Origin: Tubiluchus corallicola
Lineage: Eukaryota > Priapulida > Priapulimorpha > Priapulimorphida > Tubiluchidae
DNA: 64,000 nucleotides
Reading direction: 5' to 3'
NCBI GenBank assembly: GCA_030141605.1
Contig: JAQGDQ010000116.1
Coordinates: 474,603-538,602, forward strand
In this document: positions 25,392 through 39,600 of the stretch, one piece after another
How the letters are laid out: each line of letters starts with the position of its first letter
Numbering within the stretch: position 1 is the stretch's first letter
Program-made: the position numbers and the translations under genes
Notes under the pieces: generated by a model
Database searches by the model: none
Seen by the model: only the letters and a program-made list of their open reading frames with translations
Told to the model about the DNA's origin: nothing

Positions 25392-26748
25392 TTTGATTAG
25401 TGAAGTAGGAACAGTAGTTTTCATTTTCAACACCAGGTAGCGAAGATATCGTTTATGGCTTCTTGGTGTTTGTGAATCCTGTACACTCTAAACTAATTAT
25501 GTTTCTTGTTTGGCTTTCATGTAAATATATTGTAATGTTTTCGATTGTTTGTGTGTAATAGCATTTGTTTAGTTTTGCTCGCGCATTTGAAACGTCAGAA
25601 TTAGTGTTGAAATAATGTGTCACTTAACGTTAGTCGCTATTATACGAGTCGTGTGCTGGAGTCACAGCTAGACATAGACGTATTCACGGCAGTGCAATTT
25701 GCAAGTGTATATTTTCATGTTTTGCATCACTTGCATTTGGTAGGCAAATATAATTTACCACATACACAGGTAGTTTTAGTGTGACATGGACTGAATTTTA
25801 GACAGTTATATTTAACTGTAAAAGTTTGCTACTGTTGATTCTATTGAAAAAATGATGTTATGGTTAACCAACCGTGATGACAAATGGCCATAGCATGCAA
25901 TACCTGCCCAGACTTTTGCAAAAAGCATTAAACGTGTTACTGCAGAATAGTCTGCTGGTTAATAAACACAGGCATTAGAATAATTGGGCTAGAAGATCTT
26001 GGGGCCTGGTTAAGTAAACTTTACATACAATATTGTCAAAATGTTGTTGAATTTTAATAATTGTATATTCATTTACGTCATTAGCTGATAGTGAATTCCA
26101 TTGACTAACCACTCAGACCGCAACAGGAATAGCTGTTAGCGGAGTGCACAATGAAGAAATCACGTGTCTTCAGCCAATAAAATTCTACTACTTTGATCAT
26201 TGCTATTACTTTCCACATTTTCCTGATAATTTAGTTTTTATGTATTTTGCCAAATCTCTCTCTTAGAGCATTGTCACAAATACTCGGAAAATCACAAAAA
26301 ATGATACTAATGCACAGGTAGTGAATGTGTAGCATCTAGACATAAGATTATTATCACATAGAAGTGACAATGAGGACAAATCCAAAAAATTTTTCATGTA
26401 AAAGAAAAATCAGCAGATTTTGAAAAAAAGTGATGTATTAAGAAAAATTGCAAAATAAGCTTGTATCAGTTAGTTCGTTTATTTGTTTGAATGGATTAAA
26501 GGAGTGGAGAGCAGTCCATTGATTAAAATATTGTTTGCAGGTTCGTATAATATTAGCAATCAGTGGAAAATTGAAATTTATATTATTGTGTGGTCCTCTG
26601 TATGTTGACCAAAATTATCATCCATTCAGGTTCATTTTGATAGGCTTCTCTGATATCAGCACCACACTATGTAGTGTGCACCACTTTTAAATAGTTCTAA
26701 AAGGCTTTCCTTGAGATAGCTTTGACAGTGATTTTTTTTTTATTTTAG
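25392..26748. promoter_or_regulatory. Divergent intergenic region between FBXO45 and the FERM gene
   Basis: About 1.4 kb separates the two start regions. A moderately CpG-richer patch at about 25570-25700 includes a CGTCA half-site and is the likeliest place for FBXO45 transcription to start. The FERM gene's first coding exon has a splice acceptor just upstream, so at least one of its 5' UTR exons should lie in this interval or further left. No TATA box can be assigned with confidence. Shared promoter use is inference from the geometry. Confidence 0.4.
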
Positions 26749-29700
26749 GTTCATATAGGCACTTTTGATGTTACACATATAAAAGATTAAGACTTTCTTT
26801 ACAAAGTGCAAATCATTGCCATGCAGTCGCAAACAAAAGGATCACAGCCTAATTCTCCTCACCGATCTGGAATGGCCAGTGGTGGAACCCTCACCCCAAT
26901 TTCTACAGACACGCCTCACAAAGGCAAAAATATTCTTGTCCAAGTTATTATGTTGGATGATACAGAAGCGTTGTTCAAAGTACCGGTAAGTATTGCTTGA
27001 AAACGTTTTAGGTTTTTTCAAGACAGTAGACCTGTAGTGTAGGTGTCAATGTAAATGACAGGAAACTATAAAAAAGTACATGTAATTTGTAATTAGGTTT
27101 TAAATCAGTAAAATCACTATTTCTCTAAGTAGATAGCTTGTAACTTTCTATTACCCTATTCTGAAAATGGGCTTAGCCCAGTAGTAAATGGTTTTGCTTT
27201 AGTTTTGCAACAGTCTGTTCTGTAAGCCGACTTCAAAAAGACGTCGTATACTGAGTTTTTTATGTCTGCTATTTGTGATTTTGTTCATCAGTAAATGTGA
27301 TAAATAGTATTCTACTATACGATAACAATATAGTATATATATATATATATATTCTGTGTCATACTTTCTATCATCGTGACAGTAGGCTTAAGGCTTCTGT
27401 GTGAAGGATCTCACTAAAATCTTCCTTACATTTACTTGCACTGTTTATTTAACTTTTGCTAATAGTGAAAGAATTTTTTGTGAAATTTAAGTACTCCTTG
27501 CTACAGTTTACTAGCATTTGTTTAAGGAGGAAAAAATGTATTATTAACTAATGATGAAAAAGCGGAGTATTTAGTTGGAAAACATAGTATAATGATATTT
27601 AAGATTTACAAGATACAGATAAAACTTTTTAGAACTTAAATAATGTAAGTAATGTAATCACGTTTATAAACTAAGTGAAATAGTTTAATTTTGTGATACT
27701 GGGATTTAAGAGAAATGTTGGAGCTTGAGTCTTGACAACCCACGTCTTGCAAATGTTATGCGTGCCTGATAAGATAACCCATATGCAGTTTGCTTAAATT
27801 TGCTAAAGTTTGTATAAATTTGCTTTAAAGACAAATATATTATTACATAACTTATATAAATTAAGTTGCAGCTGTGAATGTAAAATTTTCGAGCTTCGGG
27901 CAGTTCGTGCATGGCACAATTAAGTGATATACATTTGTTGTCTGTGTTGTGTAATATTATGATGTGGAAGATGAATTTAGTCACAGCTGCGTGTGCCCAT
28001 TCACATTTCCCTCATTAGTAATTACTACTTTCCTTAAAGACAGTGGTTAACTAAGAGATCAACTAAGTTATGTCTTTGAATAAATGAAACAAAGTACTGG
28101 AGTTGCCACTTCAGACCTGAGTACTTGCACAGTATTTCACTTGACTTCACTGTGCAATGAAAGGTGTTTTTTATGTCCACAACATTTTTTCATTTTGCCT
28201 CATAAATTGCCATGAGGTTGCGCATGTAAAATAAGCTGTTCACGTCTTGTTTTGGGCTATAAGTTAGCAAGTCCGTCTGTAGTAGTTTCTATTATACAGA
28301 GCAGCAACTAGCAAAACATAGCAACTAGCTCTTCCATAACACAAAACACAAATACTGTCTCCACAGATCTTTCTCCGGATGGTTCTCAGTAGACTAAGAC
28401 AAAACAACACCTTTTTTGCATTTTTAACATAAACCAACTGTAATTAAAAGCAACATTCAGCCTGAAATTAATTTTTTTTTCAATTGTATGCTTTTTCGTC
28501 ATTTTCTGTAGTTGTCATTTGCCTCTGTTAACAGAGGAATAGAGAAGCATTATTTGAGCTTGTAAAGAGATCAATACTCAAAACACATTTCTGTAGTGTG
28601 TTTGGAGAAGAGGCAAGATTGTCATGTTCTCTAGTGATGAGCCGAGCTAATCAGTGTTCGATGATCAGAAACCAAACAGTTGTGATCGGTGATCGGTAAA
28701 CAAGTTCTGATCGGCTCGGCATTAAATTATTTATCGGTTTAGGAAGCCATTCAACCGATCAAGCCATAAAAATTGTTGCATTTATAAGAAGATGTAAAAA
28801 TAAAATATTTGAAACTTCAAGTAAAAGTTTCGAAATGTTTAATGTATTGTTACGGCGGCAACCACATTTCGTTCAAATGCCCTAACAGTGAGATCCCACA
28901 CTCAAAGGGCACCATCCACACATGCAGCAGATTTCGCATTTCAGTCCTGCTACTGAGGTTTGATCATTCAAGCTGTTTTGTTGCACTGTTTCATACCATA
29001 ATGAGTCATCTTGATAAATTTTCATCGCGTTCAGGCGACATATTGGTTTGCAGTGAAGACTGTGAAGATGAATGATCATTATTTTAATATTTTTTATGAA
29101 TCAGGTAATTTTGTAGGTTTGAATTGCATTTTCTTTAATTATTTGAAACCTTTCACATTGCTTTGTCGTTCCCTTGTGCATTGGTGTAGGCTCATTAGGC
29201 AGCAGTCTTCTAGCTAGAGTAGAACTCGTTATAGTAATCGTAACAACTACCATGAATAATTGAAGAACACATGAAAATCAACTAGTTATTTTAAGACTCT
29301 CTTAGCTTTCTGAGTCTTAGTTGAAAAATTTATGAATTTATGGACCTGCTTTGTTTCATTGGCCAGGGAGGTGAAAATTGTTGTCTTCTAAAAGAGAAAT
29401 CATTAAAGTAGTTCAGCAAGGATTCAAAGTTCCATTAAAACATTTTGCTTTTATTTTACTTTATCGATAAAAATAGTAATGCTTTGAAAATCAAATAACT
29501 GATTGCAGTTAAATGACGAAGTTTTATTGTTATAGTCCTATGGGTAATATCTTTTGATATGTAAAATAACTGGTATTACATAAAACAGCATAGCTTAAAC
29601 ATAATTTTTATAGCAGCAATATCTATTTATTTTATCCTGCTTGATCTGTGATCGATCGGTATTGGTGAACGGCAAAGTTGATTGGCTCTGTACCCAAAAA

Positions 29701-30219
29701 TGCTGATCGTGCTTAAGGTATTACAAGTCCAAAAGGTCACTTGTTTTCTGTCCGAAGTTTAACTACTTAAAAAAACCATTCATCTGTTGGGTAGATCACC
29801 GTTGACAATAGACCTTAGAAACATTTGGGTGTGATCTTTCGTTGTATCATACATTACATTTCTTCAATAGTTTGACTTGTAGGTGGCATGAGAAGTTTAA
29901 AAATTAGTCTTTTTGAACGGATGCCCAAAACTGAGATGAATTACAGTCCTATATATTTGTAAGTATCTTGTTAACCACAAAGCTTCTTTGTCTTTTGCAT
30001 GCTCAAGTGTCATATTTGAAATGGGCCCGACCAAAATGCATTGTTTCTGTAAATCTAACCACAACGAGGTTTCCTATGTGTGTACCAGTTACGAACGCAG
30101 CTCAAATGATGGCACATTTTTTTAAATTGTCCCATTTTCTCAAGTTTGAGTGTGATGGAATCAGAGGAGACAGGCACAAATTTACCAACTAACTGGCTGT
30201 CCACTGTCCAACAGTAACC

Positions 30220-30308
<89 letters not shown>

Positions 30309-30363
30309 GAGAGAGAGTGAGAGTGAGAGTGAGAATGAGAGTGAGAGCGAGAGCGAGAGCGAG

Positions 30364-30431
<68 letters not shown>

Positions 30432-30576
30432 CGAGAGAGAGCGAGAGAGAGCGAGAGAGAGCGAGAGAGAGCGAGAGAGAGAGAGATTATTATTATTATT
30501 ATTATTATTCTTTATTTAAAATTTAAAATTGAACGCATATACAGATATTTACATAAAATACATACAGGGACCATAC

Positions 30577-30650
<74 letters not shown>

Positions 30651-33600
30651 AGAGCAGCTGGAGAAGGAAAATATGTACTTGCATGTTATATAAAAATGTG
30701 CTTTCTTTTCAGCAACAAGCGGAGGGTAAGGTGTTGTTTGATCAAGTTTGCAAAAGCCTCAACCTACTGGAGAGCGATTATTTCGGCTTAGAGTACACAG
30801 ATCTAATGGGAAACAAGGTTAAGCATGGAAAATATACATTCTCCGTTAATGTTTAGAAGTTGTATTATTAGCTACTTTGCCTGTTCTAGGGCATACTCCA
30901 AACAGTGCTATTCCCAAAGTTACTGGCAAACCCGAGACATGGCATCCTGCTTATGTTTTAAATTTTTGGTCTTGGATTAGCAGCATTACATTTACATTAA
31001 CTGCTAGACTAACAGCTTTCGGCATTGAAATAATATCTATATTAAAGTCAGTTTTCTTAAAATTATTGGAAGCATTATCTCTGTATAGTAACTACAGGGA
31101 CATTTTTAGTAACAATTTCTGTAACTTGAAACACACTTTGCCACACAAAAAAGACATGAAAACAAATAATAAACAGTAGCTGTCTCAAACTGCACTATTA
31201 ATCTCAGGAAACTTATGCTCTCTGAATTTTTCTTATATGGGACATCAATTGTTCCTGTGATCTATATTGTTATAGGAAAGTGCAGATCACTCATATTATG
31301 TTGAAGATTTTGTCCTCTAGCAACATTGTAACACCTGTTTTCCTATAGGTCAGTACAACAATAATAAATTTTTTACAAACGTTTATTGCGTATAAATCTT
31401 AAGTAACACTATCTGGTACGGAAGACATCTTTTATAAACCAAACGACCGAGTTTCCTTTTACATCTAGCCTATTCAGTAGAAAAAAACAACAGAACCTCA
31501 GTATTGCTTTTGTTTGAGATTTACATAGTCAACTGCACTATAATAACATTATATATTACATGATCAGCTAAGGGTGCCATAATTAGTGCAAAAATTGGGG
31601 TAACCCGGAGTTGTAGTACTGACGACATGTTCTCGTTAATGTAGATTTTGCCAGAACATTTTTCAAATAAGCTATTATTGCATGAATGTCGCAGCCTCTG
31701 GGACAGTAGAAGCTGCCGCATCAGTTACGGTAAATGTAAACGTCTTCGAGTGCTTTTCATTACGTAATTAAAACATCATAAGAAACTTTCAGTTGCCATT
31801 TAAAAGTTTAAATACTGTACTGGTAAATTTAAATGATACTATCAAATGCTCATAATTATAAACGAAGCCCTGGTTCTCAATGTTTTGTCTTATGTAACAT
31901 AAGAAATCTGGGTCTCTAGATCTAATGGTCTGGCAAAAGGTAAACTTCGTATTGTTTTTAAACATTATCTTTAACATTTTCAGTGCTGGTTGGATCTCAC
32001 TAAACCTATGTGGAAGCAAGTGGGGGGCATTAGTGATCCGAAGTTTCAATTATGTGTAAAATTTTACACTCCAGATCCTGGACAGTTAGAAGAGGAATAC
32101 ACTAGGTAGGTTCTATTACTGAGTATTATGCTAAAGAATTCATACCAAGTGAGTCAAAAATCAAGTTATGAAACTGATTATTTATTAGAAAAGAAAGCTG
32201 GATTATAATTCAATAAGATTTATTTCCTGTTATGAAATAGTTTGTTGTCTTTCTTTTCAAATGTATCCTTCTTATTTTCAAGCTTGAGACTTTTCTTTAG
32301 AGTGAAATAGAGCTGAGCCAATGTCGTCTTTCCAAACAAAAAAGTAAAATTTCCATTCACTAGGTCCTAAGTTTTCTTCGATTCATATAATGCATTTCTG
32401 CAATATTTTTGAACTCTTAGTATTTACCATCTTCACTGGTAACTGTCAGCATTTTTCACTGTGAATATTTTCCATTTTATGGCTAAATTGATGTCAGTAA
32501 CTGTATTTCATAAAATTTTTATGATTCAAATGTGCATTATGGTTTCGAGAAAAACGCTATTGACATATCGAGGGTGGATTTAATACTGTAGTTCGAAATG
32601 CTAAGCGAAGATTTCACATACAATACCAAAACGGTGCGCATACAGAATAAGGATAAAATGTGTCTGGTGAATATGGACAGAAACCAAAACTAAAATACAT
32701 CACACTTACCAGTTTATAACATTATTGCTAGCTAGTAAAGCCCGTTTGATTTAAAACTGCAGGAAGGATAAAATGCCATAACACTGGCATTTTGTGTAAT
32801 TTAAAAAATAATTCAAGGAAATGATTTTGACATTTAAATAGGTCTGCGTAATAAGCATGTCTTATTTTTTCATTTCAGAAATTATTAACCTACCCGTAAA
32901 GTAGTTTATTTTAAGAGAAAACGTAAATAAAATCTTCAATTTTAGTCCTTGCTAATTTTCTACTACATATGCCCTTGTGTCAGCATATCACTCGTTTTTA
33001 TGTAAGCTAAAGTCTTCTAGATGTTGAGAGGCAGGAGAACAGCTGACTGTATCAGTTTACAGTAAATACTTACACATCGCCCTCTTCTGCTGCCAAACAT
33101 TCCGGATGGGTGTAAGATATCAAACTCGCGTGTTACACACCAAGAGATGATGTCATTTTCAATGATTTATAGCAGTAATTTGATCATGTGCACTTGTCAC
33201 CAACTGAATTTAATATTACTGGCTTTCCTTATTCAAGCCTTTGTATTATTATTTTATCTTAGGGGAACTATTGGCTAGCTGTTTTAAACAGGAAATGTTT
33301 ATATTCTATGTAATAATTGTTGTTTCAATTTCAATCCTAGCTAGTTGCAACTTTTATTATTTTATTGTTACCTTGCTCATGTAGTGTTGTCTATACGTAA
33401 TCGAAGTAGTTAACATCCTTGCAGTTTATTACATCATAAAGGTGGAACTAAAGTTTCTTCCCGTTTTCCACTGTTTTTCAACAAAATTACTGTGTGATTG
33501 TAAAATTTATGTTAAACTGAACAGTGTCATTCAGATAATTTGTCAAATGTGTTGAAATACATAACCATGACAAGTTGTTTTAAAATTACATTTGTAAATC

Positions 33601-36600
33601 GGGTAAACACTCGTGTTGCACTGTCCTCTAAGTTTGCATCTTTAATCGCCCAGCTTTTGAGAGCTTGAATATTTGTCTAGCTTGATTAATTCAGCTTGCG
33701 AGGCACTAACATTGGTAAATATAAAAGTATTCCTAACCAATATGCATAATATTGCAGAAGTACAATAAGAGTTTTAGAATGGAAATAAGCATGGAAATTG
33801 ACTTTGTGTATGAGATTTACAGAGTAGCGTAGCAAAGACGTCGCCAAAAGATCCCAATGTCAACTATGCAAAAAATATTTTTTGAATGTAAAATCCTTCA
33901 ATTTTGAAACCTTTTGCAATCAGCATCAAACGGGGTGCGTTGTTTATATAGCACGTAGTCGTACTTTCTAACTTTTTACAGTTTACGTTTGAAAGTTTGA
34001 CTCAAGATCTGAAATATGTTTAGTTTCACATCTTGACTTGCGTTGAACTTTGCGCATGAAGAGAGGAATGTGTTACAGAGATGATAATACAAGGCTAAAC
34101 GAGATTCTTTGCAGTCAGACCACCACAGCCCAAATGACGGTAATGCTTAAGCAAATAAGATGCGACTCAATAGTACCCATAAATTTTAAATGCATAGGAA
34201 TTAACAAACTTGAGTGATGCATCATTTGTGCTGTCTGTTCTGTGGAACAATAATGTGCCTTGTAGAATCGTGTTGCGGTCCTGTAGGGAGAGAATTTCAG
34301 AAAGCTTTTATTAAGTTGACCTTTTAAGCGTGTTCTCGGGGCGTGCTGGAATTATAGTTAAATGTAGGATATTTAACAGGGATAAATGTGCAGTTCGGAT
34401 CTACCTTGCATTCTTCCCTGTAGATGTAAGAAAATGAGCCTGATGGAAATTACGTTTATAGTTTTGAGAAATCCTTATCTGTTTATTTATTGAAGCAAAG
34501 ATTTTCCTCGGTTAATTTTCTGGAAGTTTGACAAATAATTGCTCGAAATTTGCCAAGTCATATTTAAAATCTAACCTCAGTTAACTCTGTTGAATGTACT
34601 GATTGTATGTGCCGTGAATAGGATTGCCTTTCTGCATTCAGTGATTTAAATTACCCTGCCAAATAACCTATGAGCGAAACTTTCCGGGCTTCCAGATTGA
34701 TTAGTTAATTGAATCCATGGATAAAAACATCAGTTCAGCCGTTGGTGTTGTTGAATTAGAATTTTTTATGAGGCTTTATCTTCTTATGCAGATAAGCCTG
34801 AATGGCAAGTCATTGATGTAACGTAAACATTGACTTTACGTAACGGTGTTTAATTAAACCTTGTAATAGAAAAAAGTCGTCAGGGTATTGACGATCATGC
34901 ACAGGGCCTATTTCAAGGAGGGGAAGTGGGGATACTTCCCCGGGGCCTCACCCTCCAGGGGTGACGTTATTTTTTATTTTTTTGCTTTATGCGAACAAAC
35001 TGTATAACTCCATATTTTCTCTTCGAAAATGCTTCTCCGGTGTTCTAGCAGATCAAAACTTTTCTGGACGCCAACCATGGTGGCGCCCGCCCCCCCCCCC
35101 CCCCCGACGAGGCCTCATACGCCCCACTTCCCCGGGCCTCGCTTAGGTTGAAATAGGCCCAGATCATGCATGAATATTACAAAACATCTGATTCAGTTTT
35201 CGCCATTGGAGGCAGCGCTTTTGTTACATATTGATGACAAATCGTGTCAGATGATTTTGGTTAAGTCAGCACTCTTAGTGATCTTGACTATTAGCGAGTT
35301 TGAATATTAATCTTTCTTAATTAGTGATTGATTCACTTACCAAGTAATTATGTATTTCCTCTTTGGGTGTTCGTTTGTTGGCTGTCTGCCTGACTGACTG
35401 GGCAAGTGACTAATTACCTGGTTCAGGGGGACTGACTGACAAATAAGAATAATCCGTAAATTCTATTGTTAGAATATACTGTACTAGTTTCATTTATTTT
35501 TCTCCCCATAGAACTCTCGGCTTTTAAAGTCAGCTAGCAACGCTGGTAAGTCTGGGAAGCCATATCAATCACGTGCGTCAGTACAGCACTTCCTGCTAAT
35601 GGTAAATCATCGATAATCATTGGACTGCTTTCTCTGGATCCAGATCACGCACTGGTCTCCCTGTATCAAGAGAATACCAAATAGGTGGTCGAATTAGATA
35701 ACTAGTGGGACTCGTTGCAGTTATTCTTATTAGCTTGTTGTCAGTAGAATAATTATCTCTCTGGCGGAGACATCAGCTGCTACTAAGGGTTCTGTCATGT
35801 TGGCTACAAATTTAAATTACATTCTAGCTTCTGCGTTGTCTGTATGTCAGCCGAATGGAGGTAGTTAATTTCCTTTTTGTCTTTTTTTTGATCAAACTGA
35901 AACTTTCTTTTGTAGTCATTTTAGCATTGAGCGTCAACTATAAACCATGCTATTCAATGTACAGTATATATCAGTAGTTCTTAGTAATCGTGGAATCTTC
36001 TATGATTACTTCAGTGTCCTTACAAAATACTTCAGATTTTTCAATCAGTCTCGTATAGTTTCAAACTTTAACATCGAAACACTCGCCAGTAGTCTAAGTG
36101 TTTCTATGCCTTTGTGAAGAACGTGTTTTCTTTTTCAATATTTTTGATACCTGTAGGATTCGAGCTATTTTTATTGTGGCGGATGCAACGCTACATACGT
36201 ACTACTATCACGCCCCGGTACACGCCTCATATTGCACACGCTCTGGACATTACGTATATCATTGTTATTTTCATTTATTGGTGCCTGAGCACTGTAGCTG
36301 CTGACTGTGATCAATTATCTGTCACTCTCAGGGAGAAAAACGTAAAATTCCATTACCGAGATAATTTCTACGACCTTATATATAGACTTGCTAGACTACT
36401 GCTAGAGAAGAATTGAGGACATCCCAAGGGCACAGGCTACAAAGCAGGCAAAGCGCCCGTCTAAATAAAGGATGACATTAACGTTATAGACGTAGGTGTC
36501 GACGATATAGTTATCTACTTTATATTATAAAAAGTACAATTACTATTAATTAAGTAACTTATACCAGAATTATCAGAAAAGGCAACAAATAATTGTTCTT

Positions 36601-39600
36601 GATAACTACATATTGGATTTGCTCTCTGATAATAACTATTAGTTTGCCACGCGAGATGAAGCTGTGATTTATAACTTTTTTTCAAAAATATATCACAAAA
36701 TATAAAAATTAGGACCCTTGCAAAAGCTTTACGTTATCGTCTTAGACTACTTTGCTAAGCTTTTCAAAGCTGTTTGACTTGCAGTGAGTGAGATAGACTC
36801 ACAGGATTCACATAGTGTGCTGTCTAGATAATGCGCCTTAAGAATTCATTGAACTTCGTACACGCTTCGGCGATTCTAGACGATTACTATGTCGCACATA
36901 TCAGCAGTGTCTGTTAATATTTTAAGTACATTACGACGGCTACTGAGCTTGTTGTGCTGTATTTAAGATTCGCTGATGCCAGCAGTGTAGGGCTGCTAAA
37001 GGGAGGAATATAGAAGCCGGTGGCCGCATATTGAAACAGCTTAGATACATTAGTACCACTAATGAACTCACGACGTTAAATGTTTTGGTACAGATTGTCC
37101 CAAACGAGATCAATGACCACGTAGAATTTTAGAAAATGAAAATGTGTATCTGGTTCAGAGATGTACAGTTCTTACAACTAATTTTCTAATAATAGACCGT
37201 AACTGTTGATGTTTTTCTTAAGCGAAATTGTAGTTAATAGGAAAACAACAGGAAGAGATCCAAAGAGCATATTCCATTAAAGTAGTGATGAAATACTGAC
37301 CTTCGACGAGCGCGAAAAATTGCACACCGAATCATATCTCGCGAAATTGAAACTACGATTTTACAAATACAAATACAGCCTTCAACGGATAGTTTACAAT
37401 ATCCAACAAGTATTTACTGAAAAATTTAACGCAAAGTTAGCATAAAATGATATAATAATAAATGTAAGTCAGTCTTTTGAATTGTGTCACTGCCTAGTAT
37501 GGCAGTAACTTGAGGTGCTCATATCAGTCATTCCCAAAACCGAAGCGAATACAACCAAACAGGCTAATAATTATTAATGAAAAATAAAAATCAACAACAA
37601 AAATAAACAATCCGAATTGATAATGAAAAGTAACCAGCTGTGGATAAAATAGCTGTTTACCACAGGTGAAAGCAATCCGAATACTGAAAAACATGACTAG
37701 AAAGAAAGCAAATTAGTAGGGAAACAGAGTATTGTTATTATATCAATTTAGCCTCATGGCTAATATTGAGATTCTCAGTTTCTTATGATATTTGTTGACT
37801 GAATGCTCAGTTAATCGATGTACGCGTAATCGGTAGTGGCTGTCTTATAAATTATTCCCTTTGTTCATTAACCAGCTCTTATACTACTAAAGAGTTCTGC
37901 ATACGGGGACTGTGGGGATTGTATATGTGCATCAATGTATGCAAGGAAATTATAAATATAGGACGTTATGAATAATGTAAATAAATTATTTGTAATGTTC
38001 TTGCGTGTATGTAAGCTTAGTTTGTTTTAAATTATGCACGGAACTGCAAATTTGGTCCTGATAGTCAAATTGCTGCTGTCGTATTACATATTCAATGTGT
38101 TCCTTTTATTTCTACATGGCTCATAGATCCTTAGACAAACCATCCATTTGTATTTCTTGTCTCGTGGACTCGCTGTTTCCTCTTTTTTCTTTCTTGACGA
38201 ATTGTTAAGTACTTTTGTTAGTGCGTTTACCTTTGCTAAAACATTCTCCATTTTTTGAGAAGTCAAAGGATTGTAGCCTAGGATCCATTGGCGTGTAGGA
38301 TGAATGCATGATTCGATGAAGTCACATTTTATCTATATACGGAGTACCCCTCCTTGTCAACCTTTGATGACCGTACTGTAACTACCATGCGTACAAGGCG
38401 GGGCTCTGGGGTACCCGAAAAGTGGCCAATGAATTGTACGTTTTAAAAATTTAGGGCAAAAGCTTAAGCTGGTTATTTTCAGGCTTCTGTTTTAATATTT
38501 CAGTATTCAAAAATTAATTTTAGACATTTTTGTTAGTCTGTAGCCCGTAGTCTGTAGTCTGTTAGTCTGTAATTATGCGACCCGCTGTTTACACTTATTT
38601 TGAAATCACTCATGTCAGGCAAGAGCAACTTAAAAATTTTCATGACTAATTCCTTCCGCCTCCTTGTGAATTTTCCTCCCGTACGCCTATGGACCTACGC
38701 CTCTCCGGGCACATGAACTGCACCAGGCGCTGTAAAGTTAACATATTTTTTTATGAAGCCAAAGTAAATTTCACGTGTTGTGATTTATATACAGCGCATG
38801 CCTTTTACAAGCTTATTTGAGAAGCTGGCAATCTCTTGCCGGTTTCACTGGCGCGATTAGTTCTGGTCAATTTTTCATCATCATTTTCATCTGTTCCAGC
38901 ATTGGTTACCTTACATGATTGTATTAAACCGTTAAAACGCTTGGCTGCTGTCATTGTAAAATTCCGACAAGATTGTTTTATTGACCAACTATATACAGCA
39001 AAAACGCGCAACCGTTGACGAACGAACCAACACTTTTCCGGTAATAAACCTACTTCCTTCCTGTAGTTAACACACTGCCAGCAAATGGCGACGTCGCTAA
39101 GGAACCTTAGGTGCTAATTGAAGCCGCATTAAAAGTCTGATAAGCGTCTCGTCCATTATGTGCAGACTACAGATTATTAAAAAATCTTTGAATTCTCATA
39201 CATACTAATAACGGTAGCAATTAAATTATTAACAGTCAGCTATTAAGAGTAGACTTCTTTGAAAATGACTTTAGTTTTTTCCCATGACCTCCACAACCCC
39301 CAACTCGGATTTAAATTTCTTATAACTCGTTCTTTTTCCCCAGACTCCACAACACAGTGAAAAACCTGGTCTTATATTTCTCACAACTCGTGTTTTATTC
39401 AAATACGCACAAGTGACATATACGGCACTGAACAAAACTCGTGGTTTTTAAACACAATGACTTGAAAGTTGAAAGCTTTAAAAACACAATTTAACACACA
39501 CTAGACAATCTATATTTTCAGCTTTGCATTGAACTCAAACGTTTAACTGGAATATATTAAGTAACTTTCAATATACAGGTACAGTAGTTATTGTTTCTTC

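Larger units (their letters stand above)
26986..30712 (+). other. FERM gene intron 1 (3.7 kb)
   Basis: Contains an (AT)n tract at 27334-27352, a GATCGG-rich repeat pair at 28.6-29.7 kb and two long (GA)n tracts just before exon 2. Frames at 27706-27984, 28809-29075 and 29968-30192 are unsupported. Confidence 0.75.

Noticed and set aside
30305-30526. 73-codon Arg/Glu-rich frame
   Set aside because: It lies wholly within (GA)n and (ATT)n microsatellites.
34961-35146. 61-codon frame with a proline run
   Set aside because: It sits inside the hAT MITE and the prolines come from a C homopolymer.
36114-36416. 100-codon hydrophobic frame as a nested gene in intron 3
   Set aside because: No recognisable family and no splice or promoter support. 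Length is within chance for AT-rich DNA.
38300-38425. Second MITE based on GTACCCCTCCTTG and its approximate complement
   Set aside because: Pairing is short and interrupted, and no target duplication was found.
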